A DNA stretch of 64,000 bases from NCBI GenBank assembly GCA_963731125.1, contig CAVSVP010000002.1:1-64000 (forward strand). Direction: 5' to 3'. The notes under the pieces were generated by a model, which saw only the letters and a program-made list of their open reading frames with translations, made no database searches and was not told the DNA's origin. Each line of letters opens with the position of its first letter. The stretch's first letter is position 1. A program made the position numbers and the translations under genes. Below are positions 8,647 through 17,116 of the stretch, piece by piece. The stretch is from CAVSVP01 sp963731125. Lineage in GTDB: Bacteria; Pseudomonadota; Gammaproteobacteria; Competibacterales; Competibacteraceae.

Positions 8647-10053
8647 CTAATAAGCGTTTTTTCCGAAAAAACCTCCAAATAGAGTTAAAAAGATAATTTT
8701 AATGTCTAGCCATAGAGACCAGTTATAGATATACCAGAGATCATGTTTGATGCGTTGTTCCATCTTTTCCAACGTATCTGTTTCTCCACGCCACCCATTG
8801 ACCTGAGCCCAGCCTGTAATACCTGGTTTCACCTTGTGACGTAGCATGTATCCTTTGATCAGGGAACGGTACTGTTCGTTATGAAGAAGAGCATGAGGCC
8901 TTGGTCCAACAATGGACATGTTACCTTGGAGCACATTGATGAATTGGGGTAATTCGTCAAGTGAAGTACGGCGTAAAAAAGAACCGAGACGGGTGACGCG
9001 AGGATCATTGCGAATGGCCTGAGTTACTTCATCGCTCTCTTCACTTACGTGCATCGTGCGGAATTTCCAAACCATAATCTCTTGTCCATCTAAACCAAAG
9101 CGTTTTTGTTTGAATAATACCGGACCTGGCGATGTCAACTTGATTCCGATAACAATAAGTAACATTGGAATTGCAATCAGCAGCAAGATAATACTACCAA
9201 GAACAATATCTTGAGAACGTTTAAGTATACCGTCCGCGCCGAAAAAAGGGGTTTCAAATATACTAACAGTCGGCAACGCACCTAGATTACCCCAACGTCC
9301 ATGTAGTAGATTAGCGACCAAAAATTCGGGTACCAAATAAACCGAGACCGTCGTGTCTGCTAGTTTATCGAGCAACGGATAAATTCGGTGTAATGCATTG
9401 ATTGGTAAAGTTATATACACCACATCAATTTTTTGCGCGTTTACCATCTCCACAAGTTTTTCAAAGTTTCCTTCGATGTTCCCCGGCCAGCGAAGTCTGC
9501 CACTCTGTGGTTTACGGTCATCGAAAAATCCGCGAAAATTTAATCCCATCCATGGCGACTGAGCAATGGTTTGTGCCACGGTTACTCCGCTCTCGCCGGC
9601 ACCAACAATAGCAACTTTTCTTGAATTGTATCCTTGGCTGCGCAAGCTCCTTAAGACTACTCGTGTCGCGGTTCGCCAGGAACATAGTATCCATGGAACT
9701 ATAAAAAACCATGTACCCACAATCAAACGCGAATAACCTTTAGAGGTGTTGGAAAAAAAACCTAACATCAGCAATACTCCTGTCACTGCTGACCAGATAA
9801 TTAGCAAGCGCAAAAATTCATTGGTTAGGGGTTCACTGCGCCAGGAGCGATAGATTTGAGTTAACTCACTGAAGAGTAAAAATAGAACAACTGCTATAAG
9901 AGCCAGTAAGACTTGCTCACTTTGCCATGGCTTGTCATAAAGCCAGTAAAGTAACCATAGAGAGCCGACGATCCAAACGATATCTGTAATCATATACAGA
10001 ATAGATAACTCTGTTTTGTATGGACGAATCATACCATTCGTCGACCTATCCAT
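8647..10053 (-). CDS. Undecaprenyl-phosphate glucose/hexose phosphotransferase, WcaJ type
   Basis: The product has 468 residues. It has four to five N-terminal membrane segments (about residues 15-120), a CoA-binding-like Rossmann domain (VAIVGAGESGVTVAQ, about 147-161), one further membrane helix (about 280-305) and the C-terminal bacterial sugar transferase domain. That domain has WKFRTMHVSEE, RRTSLDELPQF, NMSIVGPRPH, KPGITGWAQVNGWRGET and DLWYIYNWSLWLDI. This enzyme loads the first sugar-phosphate onto undecaprenyl phosphate at the inner membrane and so starts an exopolysaccharide or O-antigen unit. It is the first gene of the minus-strand glycan cluster; its promoter should lie between 10054 and the MITE. 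Confidence 0.9.
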   Translation of the reverse strand: MDRSTNGMIRPYKTELSILYMITDIVWIVGSLWLLYWLYDKPWQSEQVLLALIAVVLFLLFSELTQIYRSWRSEPLTNEFLRLLIIWSAVTGVLLMLGFFSNTSKGYSRLIVGTWFFIVPWILCSWRTATRVVLRSLRSQGYNSRKVAIVGAGESGVTVAQTIAQSPWMGLNFRGFFDDRKPQSGRLRWPGNIEGNFEKLVEMVNAQKIDVVYITLPINALHRIYPLLDKLADTTVSVYLVPEFLVANLLHGRWGNLGALPTVSIFETPFFGADGILKRSQDIVLGSIILLLIAIPMLLIVIGIKLTSPGPVLFKQKRFGLDGQEIMVWKFRTMHVSEESDEVTQAIRNDPRVTRLGSFLRRTSLDELPQFINVLQGNMSIVGPRPHALLHNEQYRSLIKGYMLRHKVKPGITGWAQVNGWRGETDTLEKMEQRIKHDLWYIYNWSLWLDIKIIFLTLFGGFFGKNAY

Positions 10054-10094
10054 ACTTACACCTCAGCATATAGTCAAATCTTGTATGAAAGTAG

Positions 10095-10342
10095 CTTGAC
10101 AATGTCATATTAGAAAAATCCAATGTCTATTCAAAGTCAGTGTATTACAGAAATATTTTTGGCTATCAACTTTAGCCGGGACACGTTGCAAGCGACTTGG
10201 TAGGAGCGAGCTTGCTCGCGAAATAAACCTGATGTTCGCCTATCGCGAGCAAGCTCGCTCCTACAATTCGTAGACAGCACTGGTTATCTTAGTTCATTGA
10301 TAAATAAATGTTGTAAGAAACTGCTAATGTGACATTGTCAAG
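10095..10342. repeat. MITE copy 1 (ends match the IS701-type element)
   Basis: This is a 248-bp non-coding element. The left end CTTGACAATGTCATATTAG (10095-10113) and right end CTAATGTGACATTGTCAAG (10324-10342) are inverted copies with one mismatch. It is flanked by the 4-bp direct repeat GTAG (10091-10094, 10343-10346). The same ends close the IS701-type element at 34095-35645, and the interior matches repeats at 37241 and 39681. It lies just upstream of the wcaJ-type gene, where it could carry or block promoter activity. Confidence 0.9.
10201..10263. repeat. REPIN-like double hairpin inside MITE copy 1
   Basis: Two 21-bp arms, 10201-10221 and 10243-10263, are perfect inverted copies separated by 21 bp. 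Each arm itself contains the palindrome GCGAGCTTGCTCGC. This is the layout of REPINs (paired REP sequences), and the core resembles REP families I know from Pseudomonas. Finding it inside a transposon-type MITE is unusual. Confidence 0.75.
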
Positions 10343-10346
10343 GTAG

Positions 10347-10902
10347 TTTAGTATCAATTAAACATAGCAGCAAAAAAGCGCATCAATTTTACTAAGACAA
10401 TTGAAATAATTAATTTTGAATACTTTACCTGAGTAATCTTGTAATCCCGTATAATTCTTTACAAGAATATCACGTTTAGTGTGTTTTGAAGCATATGGTG
10501 TATGTTAAATTTTGTTAAATATTATCAAACAATTGTTAAAGTTTAAGTAGATATAAAATTTATTTTAAGCTAGAAAAGTGTATTAGATTTTACTGAGTTT
10601 CTGCGAAAAAACATTTAGAGAGAAAGAATCAAGATATTCTAACGGTTTAATGCACTAAAACTTTCTTTTGAGACATAAGCCAGTCGCATCAGTTCGACTT
10701 TGGAAGTTAATAAAAAAATTTCTTCAGTTTTAAAGCCAACGGTTACGGTATTAAATATAAAAGCTAGAGGAATTGAGTCGCATGTAGGGTTAAATTTTTT
10801 AACTTCTCGAACAGAAATTTGAATTGTTCGGCCCAAGTTAATCTTAACAAAATTTAGTGCAATACAAGAAAAGCAGAAAGCGCCGTAGGATTTTATATTC
10901 CG
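10347..10902. other. AT-rich intergenic stretch, no convincing gene
   Basis: This is a strongly AT-rich gap between the MITE and the ISKra4 element. A 65-codon minus-strand frame (10639-10836) exists, but I recognise no domain in it, it has no clear ribosome-binding site and its composition is that of the gap. It may hold a remnant gene or the far promoter of the glycan cluster. Nothing firmer is visible. Confidence 0.4.
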
Positions 10903-10911
10903 ATTTTAAAG

Positions 10912-12583
10912 GGGCGTAACCAAATTTCCGCAGGGCGCTGATAGTGAATAAAGGGCGGGTTCCTCTACCCCTGAAGCAGGGGATTAAGTAGGATGACGTG
11001 GCCAAACGAACTCCTGAGAGGAACCCACCGATGAAGATAGTGAGCCAAGAAACCACCCAAAGCAAGCCCGAGAGCGTTGAAGCGCTGGTTGGCCAGCTGC
11101 AAAGCTTTATCCGGGTGGCGGCTGCGACTGGGAGTGCGGCGCATGACGTCGAGCGTGAGTTGTGCAAACGACTGTTACAGCTGGGGTGGTTGTTGCTGCA
11201 GCAGTTTTTTGCGTTGTTGGGCGATGGCGACGAGGGCGAATACGTGGCGTTGGCGGAGGGGCGGCTCGTAAAGCGTCTGGAGAAGCCCCAGCGGCGTGGG
11301 TACCGTTCGATCTTTGGACTGTTAGAGAGAGAGCGCTGGGTTTACGCCCGCGGCGAGAAACAACGCCTTGAGTATGTGCCCTTAGATGCGCAAGCCGGTT
11401 TGCCGGCGGGCAAGGATTCCTACCTGCTGCAGGAGTGGGACCAACGCTTAGCCATGGAAATGCCTTATGGGCAAGTTAACGCGGTGTTGGAACCGATGCT
11501 GGGGTTGCAGCAATCGGTGGCGGGTCTGGAGCAGACCAGTCGCACGCTGGCCACGCAGGTCGAGGGATTCTGGGCTGCGCAACCCGCGCCGGAGGTTGCG
11601 GTTGAGGCGCAAGTGGTGGTGATGAGCGCCGACGGCAAGGGGGTACCGATGCGCAAAGCGCCCGCGGCGCCGCCGGTCAGTGCCCATGCCCATCGGCGCG
11701 GTCCCAAACCGGGGCGAAAACAAATGGCTTTGGTAGGCGCGGCTTATCACATCGAGCCCCACGTCCGTACCCCGGAGCAGGTGCTGGAAGCGCTGTTTCA
11801 GGAACCGGGGTCTGGGGTGCCGCCGCCCTCGCCCCGTCCGGCGCCTCAATACAAGCGTCTGCGCGCGGCGCTGTCCGAAGCCGACAGCGGCCAGCCGGGC
11901 CATAGCGCCGACGTCATTTTCCCCTGGCTGCTGGAGCAAGCCCAGGGACGAGATCCCCAGCACCAGCAGCCGTGGGTGGTGGTTATGGATGGGCAACCCA
12001 CCTTGTGGGAACCACTGGATGCGGTGCTGAAGGACACGCCGCGGGTAGAGATTTTGGATTTGCTGCATGCCAATGGGTATCTCTGGGAGGCGGTGCATTT
12101 ATTTCATGCGCCGGGCAGCGATCAGGCCCTGGCCCTGATGAAACTTTGCTTGCTGGCACTGCTCAAGGGCATGGCCCAGACGCTAATGAGCTGGCTAACC
12201 GATCAAGCCCAGCGGTGCGGCTTATCGGGCGCGCAACGCCAGCGATTGGCGAAAATTAGTGATTACTTTCATCGCCATCGTCACCGTGTACAGTACGATC
12301 AGTATTTGGCCGCCGGCTATCCCATCGCTTCGGGCGTGATCGAGGGTGCCTGCCGTCATGTGGTTAAGGATCGCATGGAGCGCACCGGAATGCATTGGAC
12401 GCTGCCCGGCGCCCAGGCTATGCTCCAACTCCGTTGTCTCGCCCTCAATGGGCAATGGGAGGACTTCATGCAGTACTATATCGAACAAGAAATGGCTCGG
12501 CTGTATCCTGAAAAACCTCTTCGTCGGTCTGCACTGGAGATCTTGCCTAGGGCCGCCTGAGAAGCGGAAATCTGGTTACGCCC
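10912..12583 (+). mobile_element. ISKra4-family insertion sequence with 9-bp target duplication
   Basis: The ends GGGCGTAACCAAATTTCCGC (10912-10931) and the inverted 12564-12583 differ at one position. ATTTTAAAG occurs directly on both sides (10903-10911 and 12584-12592), a 9-bp target duplication as expected for ISKra4 elements. The single transposase gene is uninterrupted, so the element may be active. It landed beside the hairpin downstream of the isocitrate dehydrogenase gene. Confidence 0.9.
11031..12560 (+). CDS. ISKra4-family transposase
   Basis: The product has 509 residues from ATG 11031, preceded by a GAGAGG ribosome-binding site; an in-frame GTG at 10998 is less likely. Recognisable parts are VVMSADGKGVPM (first catalytic aspartate), WVVVMDGQPTLWE, ILDLLHANGYLW (second aspartate) and YPIASGVIEGACRHVVKDR with RTGMHW (glutamate). 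These motifs are diagnostic of ISKra4 transposases. The gene appears complete and fills the element. Confidence 0.92.
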   Translation: MKIVSQETTQSKPESVEALVGQLQSFIRVAAATGSAAHDVERELCKRLLQLGWLLLQQFFALLGDGDEGEYVALAEGRLVKRLEKPQRRGYRSIFGLLERERWVYARGEKQRLEYVPLDAQAGLPAGKDSYLLQEWDQRLAMEMPYGQVNAVLEPMLGLQQSVAGLEQTSRTLATQVEGFWAAQPAPEVAVEAQVVVMSADGKGVPMRKAPAAPPVSAHAHRRGPKPGRKQMALVGAAYHIEPHVRTPEQVLEALFQEPGSGVPPPSPRPAPQYKRLRAALSEADSGQPGHSADVIFPWLLEQAQGRDPQHQQPWVVVMDGQPTLWEPLDAVLKDTPRVEILDLLHANGYLWEAVHLFHAPGSDQALALMKLCLLALLKGMAQTLMSWLTDQAQRCGLSGAQRQRLAKISDYFHRHRHRVQYDQYLAAGYPIASGVIEGACRHVVKDRMERTGMHWTLPGAQAMLQLRCLALNGQWEDFMQYYIEQEMARLYPEKPLRRSALEILPRAA

Positions 12584-12588
12584 ATTTT

Positions 12589-12632
12589 AAAGACAGCGCC
12601 TACCAACATCTTTAGGTTGAGGCACTGTCTTT
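12589..12632 (-). terminator. Hairpin downstream of icd, possible terminator
   Basis: AAAGACAGCGCCT (12589-12601) and AGGCACTGTCTTT (12620-12632) pair with one mismatch across an 18-base loop, just downstream of the isocitrate dehydrogenase stop. On the minus strand the stem is followed by TTTAAAAT, only a weak U-tract. The ISKra4 element inserted directly against this stem. Confidence 0.55.
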
Positions 12633-12656
12633 CCTACCTTATTTTTTCTGCTAACT

Positions 12657-14426
12657 TCAGACGTCGGGTGCCCAGCCAAATTCTTCTACTGTGCGAAACA
12701 GGTCGGTGTCCGAAACGATGCCTATTGGTTTACCGTTCTTCTCTACCACAACTCTTCGAATATTGGAATCCACCATGTGGCTAGAGGCGTCGAGCAAGGT
12801 GGTATCTTCAGGTACCATCATTACGGGCCGGCTGGCAATCTCTCCGACTTGGACACGGCTAGGGGAGCGATTAACACTAATAATTTTCTTGATTACGTCG
12901 CGTTGAGTCATAATGCCCCACCGATCTTCAGATTCATCAGGTGCGATTAAGACGGCGTGACGGTTTTGCTCACGCATTTTCTGCATAGCGGTATTTACCG
13001 GTTCCGTCTTATCAATGATGATGACAGGGTGCATGATGGAACCAACTGTCTGGGGAATACGTCCGGAAATTTCCATGGCTTCTTCTGGATTCGCTATGCG
13101 TTGGGCTTCGCGTTCCTTACGTTCCTCTTCCACAAGATGACGGCGATGCTCTTCCTCTTCCACTAAATCGGCGGCGCTGGTTTTGATTTTGGTAATTAAA
13201 CAGTCCGCAAAGCCGCTAGTAGAAAGTTCGGTGGCACCTTCCATTTGCCGGGCAAAATCATAGGTCACCGTTTTATCGGCGATAACTTTGGGGAAAGCCG
13301 CGTTGATCAAGGCAGCCGCTTCTTTCCAACCCATATACTCCAGCATCATGACACCGGATAGCAGCAGCGAACTAGGGTTAACCTTGTCTAAGTTGGCATA
13401 CTTGGGTGCGGTGCCATGGGTAGCTTCGAAGACGGCTACGTAGTCGGCAATGTTGGCGCCGGGTGCAATGCCGACGCCGCCCACCTCCGCCGCAACGGCG
13501 TCGGATAAATAGTCCCCGTTAAGGTTTAACGTAGCTAATACATCAAACTCCTCCGGACGCAACTGCATCAGTTGGAAAATAATGTCAGCGATTCGGTCTT
13601 TAATGACGATTTCACCTTCTGGCTGTACTCCACCGTAGACGCTGTAGAGTTCAGTCTCAGTAATGGTTTGCTCGGGGAATTCTTCCCGGGCTACTTCATA
13701 ACCCCAATTGCGGAAGGCGCCTTCCGTATACTTCATAATGTTGCCTTTGTGTACCAGAGTCACGCTCTCGCGGCCATTATCAATGGCATACTGAATAGCT
13801 TTACGCACCAGACGCTTAGTGGCAAAGGCGCTGACCGGTTTTACACCAAGACCTGCGTCTTCAAAAAACTCCGCACCCATTTCTTCGCGCAGGAATTTGG
13901 CCAGCTTCTTATTTGCTTCTGTGCCGCTGGCGTATTCGATACCGGAATAAACATCTTCGGTGTTTTCGCGAAAAATGACTGCGTCTACTTTTTCCGGGTG
14001 CTGCATAGGAGACGGCACGCCGGCATAGTAGCGTACGGGACGCACGCAAGCATATAAATCAAGCTCTTGGCGCAGGGCCACATTTAAAGAACGGAAGCCA
14101 CCACCTACTGGCGTGGTCAAAGGCCCTTTAATAGAGACAATCAAATCATTGAGAGCATCTAGAGTTTCCGCGGGAAAATAATTGCCGTCATAGATCTCTG
14201 CCGCTTTTTCGCCCATAAATAATTCACACCAGTGGATTTCACGTTTGCCACTGTAGGCTTGTTCCACGGCCGCATTCCAGACTCGCAAACACGCTCTAGT
14301 AATATCTGGACCAATGCCATCGCCTTCCACATAGCCGACAATAGGATTATCGGGTACGCGTAGTCTGCCATCTTGGACGGTGATTTTTTCCCCGTTGGTG
14401 GGGAGGGAAATTTGCTTGTACGCCAT
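12657..14426 (-). CDS. icd: NADP-dependent isocitrate dehydrogenase fused to a C-terminal CBS-domain pair
   Basis: The product has 589 residues from ATG 14426, preceded by AGAAGG; upstream in-frame codons lack a site. Residues 1 to about 415 are a standard isocitrate dehydrogenase, with VGYVEGDGIGPDI, the substrate and phosphorylation-site block FRSLNVALRQELDLY, HKGNIMKYTEGAF and NLNGDYLSDAVAA. The enzyme oxidises isocitrate to 2-oxoglutarate in the TCA cycle. After a charged linker (about 420-460, EEEEHRRHLVEEERKER) comes a CBS pair. CBS 1 (about 475-525) has PVNTAMQKMREQNRHAVLI and WGIMTQRDVI; CBS 2 (about 535-585) has TTLLDASSHM and IGIVSDTDLFR. Ordinary homodimeric enzymes end near residue 416. 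CBS pairs usually bind adenine nucleotides, so allosteric control by energy state is a reasonable inference. Confidence 0.92.
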   Translation of the reverse strand: MAYKQISLPTNGEKITVQDGRLRVPDNPIVGYVEGDGIGPDITRACLRVWNAAVEQAYSGKREIHWCELFMGEKAAEIYDGNYFPAETLDALNDLIVSIKGPLTTPVGGGFRSLNVALRQELDLYACVRPVRYYAGVPSPMQHPEKVDAVIFRENTEDVYSGIEYASGTEANKKLAKFLREEMGAEFFEDAGLGVKPVSAFATKRLVRKAIQYAIDNGRESVTLVHKGNIMKYTEGAFRNWGYEVAREEFPEQTITETELYSVYGGVQPEGEIVIKDRIADIIFQLMQLRPEEFDVLATLNLNGDYLSDAVAAEVGGVGIAPGANIADYVAVFEATHGTAPKYANLDKVNPSSLLLSGVMMLEYMGWKEAAALINAAFPKVIADKTVTYDFARQMEGATELSTSGFADCLITKIKTSAADLVEEEEHRRHLVEEERKEREAQRIANPEEAMEISGRIPQTVGSIMHPVIIIDKTEPVNTAMQKMREQNRHAVLIAPDESEDRWGIMTQRDVIKKIISVNRSPSRVQVGEIASRPVMMVPEDTTLLDASSHMVDSNIRRVVVEKNGKPIGIVSDTDLFRTVEEFGWAPDV

Positions 14427-14757
14427 GAACCTTCTTTCCTCGTTAAGCAAAATGATTGAACAGATGGTATGAGCAAGGCTGGAATCGCAAAGGTGCCAGA
14501 AATCTCAGGTAATACGTCATCGGCATGGAAAACGTACTGACGCGGTGTGAGGGAAACGCTGTAACGAGGGTTTTCCAGCCGAAACTATAAAGGTGATGGT
14601 AACTAACACCAGCTTGCGACCAGATCCATGGGGCGATATGGTTTTCTCCGTTCATACTAACGGATTGCTCTATCATCATTATCGTTGAAGCCCCAGCCGA
14701 GCACAAAGCTACACGCAAACGTGGTAGATGTCCACATAAAAGCCATAGCTGCTTGGT
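14427..14757. other. Intergenic region between icd and purK
   Basis: This is 331 bp with no convincing gene; a 91-codon minus-strand frame here has no recognisable domain. It should contain the icd promoter on the minus strand, but I see no sharp promoter or terminator. Confidence 0.4.
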
Positions 14758-15843
14758 CTACTTGCCCACTAAGGTTAACAGCTTGTTAAGCCCGGTCTGC
14801 AGAACGATTGGATCGTTGACCCGTAAGGTAGCATGACCAAGCTTGCGGCCTGGCTTAGGTGTTTTTCCATATGCATGAAAATGAACACCGGGAACCGCCA
14901 GCAAAACATTGCGGTTTGGTAGTTCACCGATTAAATTTAGCATGGCGGAATGCCCTATCGCAGCGGTGATACCTAGAGGCAAGTTGAGAATCGCCCGTAA
15001 ATGATTCTCAAATTGACTCACTTCGGCTCCTTCAATGCTCCAGTGACCGGAGTTATGGACGCGGGGCGCCATCTCGTTGACCAGTAATTGACCGTTAAGT
15101 ACAAAGAATTCGATAGCCAATAAGCCAACATAATTAAGCCGTTGTAATAATCTAATAGCATATTGGCGAGCTTGCAGTTCCAACTCGGTTGCCAGGTAAG
15201 GCGCGATGGATAGTTGCAAGATACCATTTCGGTGCTGGTTCTCCACCAGTGGGTAAAAAGCAGTATCGCCTTGACGGGTGCGCAGAGCTAGCATTGAAAC
15301 CTCCCGCTGAAAAGGTATAAAGCCCTCTAAAATTAAAGGCATACTGCCAAATTTTTGCCAAGCGGCAAGAATATCATGAGAGATGCGCAGTAACCATTGA
15401 CCTTTGCCGTCGTAGCCCAGACGGCGAGTCTTTAACATGGCGGGAAGACCTAGTTGTGCTACGGCGGTTTGTAAAGCATCCAATGAATCCACTGCTATAA
15501 AAGGCGGCGTCGGAATGTGCAATTCTTGAAACAGCATCTTTTCAAAAAGCCTATCTTGAGCGACTTCTAAGGCTGCTGGAGGCGGATAAACAGACACCAG
15601 GCTCTCCAGAAAACAGGCAACTTTCGCAGGAACATTTTCAAAATCAAACGTCACTACATCAGCCTGGCTAGCCAGTTGCCTAAGCTTCTTGTAATCGTCG
15701 TAAGCGCCTTGAATAAGCTCTGCAACATGCCCGGCACAGGCTGATGGTGAGGGATCTAGTACAAGAAAGCGCAATCCCAACGGGTAACCCGCCAGAGCAA
15801 GCATGCGGGCTAGTTGACCACCACCGACGATGCCAACGATCAT
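14758..15843 (-). CDS. purK: N5-carboxyaminoimidazole ribonucleotide synthase
   Basis: The product has 361 residues with an ATP-grasp fold: N-terminal IVGGGQLARMLALAGYPLG, central PAMLKTRRLGYDGKGQ (ATP-binding loop) and C-terminal EMAPRVHNSGHWSIEG with SQFENHLRAILNLPLG. It converts AIR, bicarbonate and ATP to N5-CAIR in purine synthesis. It overlaps purE by 4 bp (15840-15843), the usual coupled arrangement. Length and motifs are normal. Confidence 0.96.
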   Translation of the reverse strand: MIVGIVGGGQLARMLALAGYPLGLRFLVLDPSPSACAGHVAELIQGAYDDYKKLRQLASQADVVTFDFENVPAKVACFLESLVSVYPPPAALEVAQDRLFEKMLFQELHIPTPPFIAVDSLDALQTAVAQLGLPAMLKTRRLGYDGKGQWLLRISHDILAAWQKFGSMPLILEGFIPFQREVSMLALRTRQGDTAFYPLVENQHRNGILQLSIAPYLATELELQARQYAIRLLQRLNYVGLLAIEFFVLNGQLLVNEMAPRVHNSGHWSIEGAEVSQFENHLRAILNLPLGITAAIGHSAMLNLIGELPNRNVLLAVPGVHFHAYGKTPKPGRKLGHATLRVNDPIVLQTGLNKLLTLVGK

Positions 15844-16334
15844 GAATTAATCCTGGGATCTGGCTGGCTCAATACCTGAGCGGTTTGAGTGCGACGAAAG
15901 GTTTGCAAAGCCAAGCGGATAGTGGGATGTTTATTGCCCAGGATGCTGGCAGCGAGCAGTGCGGCATTCACCGCTCCGGCGTTACCAATAGCTAACGTGC
16001 CTACAGGAATACCAGCGGGCATCTGAACGATAGAGAGTAACGAATCCATTCCGCTGAGCGTCTTGGATTGTACGGGCACGCCCAGCACTGGTAAGCTGGT
16101 CTTGGCTGCCACCATGCCCGGCAGATGAGCCGCGCCACCGGCACCCGCGATGATAAGCTCTAAACCGCGGATTTCAGCACTGTCAGCGTACTCAAATAGC
16201 AGATCAGGTGTTCGATGAGCCGAGACAACTCGAACCTCAAAGGGGATACCTAATTTTTCTAGTGTGTCTGAAGTATGTACTAGGGTACCCCAATCGGATT
16301 TGGAACCCATAATCAAGCCAACAAGAGGTTTCAT
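15840..16334 (-). CDS. purE: N5-carboxyaminoimidazole ribonucleotide mutase
   Basis: The product has 164 residues. Signature motifs are GLIMGSKSDWGTL, VVSAHRTPD, IAGAGGAAHLPGMVAA and GVPVQSKTLSGMDSLLSIVQMP. It moves the carboxyl group of N5-CAIR to give CAIR, the step after PurK. It is translationally coupled to purK downstream and overlaps the EEP gene upstream by 4 bp, so the four genes from 19275 down to 14758 probably form one transcript. Confidence 0.97.
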   Translation of the reverse strand: MKPLVGLIMGSKSDWGTLVHTSDTLEKLGIPFEVRVVSAHRTPDLLFEYADSAEIRGLELIIAGAGGAAHLPGMVAAKTSLPVLGVPVQSKTLSGMDSLLSIVQMPAGIPVGTLAIGNAGAVNAALLAASILGNKHPTIRLALQTFRRTQTAQVLSQPDPRINS

Positions 16335-17116
16335 CGAAGCGTTTCTTCTGCCAAGGAAATTTTAGCTTGCGTCTTATTGACAGTAATTTTTGCCAGTAAG
16401 GGCAAATGGTCGGAGGCAATGCGGGCGAGGGGCGTTTTATAAACTTCAATGGCTGTCTTTAAGACATTTGGCTGTTTCTTAACCCACAAACGATCCAAGG
16501 TCAAAATGGGAAAGAAGGAAGGGAAAGTTGCTGGTGCAGACCCCTTGCCGAAAAACGTGTGCAGTAAGTGTAATGTCCGGCGCAGTGGAAACCATTCATT
16601 AATGTCGCCTGTTAGCATCACTAGATCGCCGTTCGTAGCGGATAGGGCGGCCAAAAGCCTCGCTACCTGTTCCCGCCGCTCCCAGGCTCGCAAGCCTAAG
16701 TGGGTAGAAATAATACGAAATACCATGCCTTCCACTTCCAAATCCACGTCCAAAGCACCACGGGGTTCACGCTTAGGCATACTAAGATCCAGATGGCGTA
16801 TTGCCAGTATTCGGTGGTGCCGGGTTAACAACGCCGTACCACAGGGGGCGTCAGGATGTAATAGCGCTGGTCCGGGAGTACCCGCAAATCCTGTCGCCTC
16901 GGCAATATAGTTAAGTTGACTAAGGTTGTCTGACTTGCCTCGTTGAATGGCAACTTCCTGAAGAGCAACGATATCGGTATCAAAAGCGCGGATAACGCGC
17001 ACGACCCGGTCCGCATCCACCCGGCAATCCAGACCCCGGCAGCCATGAATATTGTAGGAAGCCACCGTTAGCTGAACCACATCCGTTGGTTTGACAGATG
17101 GCGGAACATTGCTCAC
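16331..17116 (-). CDS. Endonuclease/exonuclease/phosphatase (EEP) family hydrolase
   Basis: The product has 261 residues. EEP landmarks are TVASYNIHGCRGLD (Asn), DIVALQEVAIQRG (metal-binding Glu), IISTHLGLRAWERR (His), MLTGDINEW (Asp and Asn) and ASDHLPLLAKI (catalytic Asp-His). The fold covers nucleases and lipid phosphatases. In many proteobacteria such a gene overlaps a PLD-type gene, as here (4-bp overlap at 17113-17116), and a role in phospholipid turnover is commonly supposed. The substrate is unproven. Confidence 0.85.
   Translation of the reverse strand: MSNVPPSVKPTDVVQLTVASYNIHGCRGLDCRVDADRVVRVIRAFDTDIVALQEVAIQRGKSDNLSQLNYIAEATGFAGTPGPALLHPDAPCGTALLTRHHRILAIRHLDLSMPKREPRGALDVDLEVEGMVFRIISTHLGLRAWERREQVARLLAALSATNGDLVMLTGDINEWFPLRRTLHLLHTFFGKGSAPATFPSFFPILTLDRLWVKKQPNVLKTAIEVYKTPLARIASDHLPLLAKITVNKTQAKISLAEETLR

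Noticed and set aside
10201..10263. Possible CRISPR-like repeat because of the repeated GCGAGC blocks
   Set aside because: Only two arms, in inverted orientation, with no spacer series; they form a double hairpin, not an array.
10639..10836. 65-codon minus-strand frame in the AT-rich gap
   Set aside because: No recognisable domain or convincing start signals; reported only as part of the gap.
11448..12098. 216-codon minus-strand frame inside the ISKra4 transposase
   Set aside because: Antisense shadow of a GC-rich gene; composition-driven sequence without motifs.
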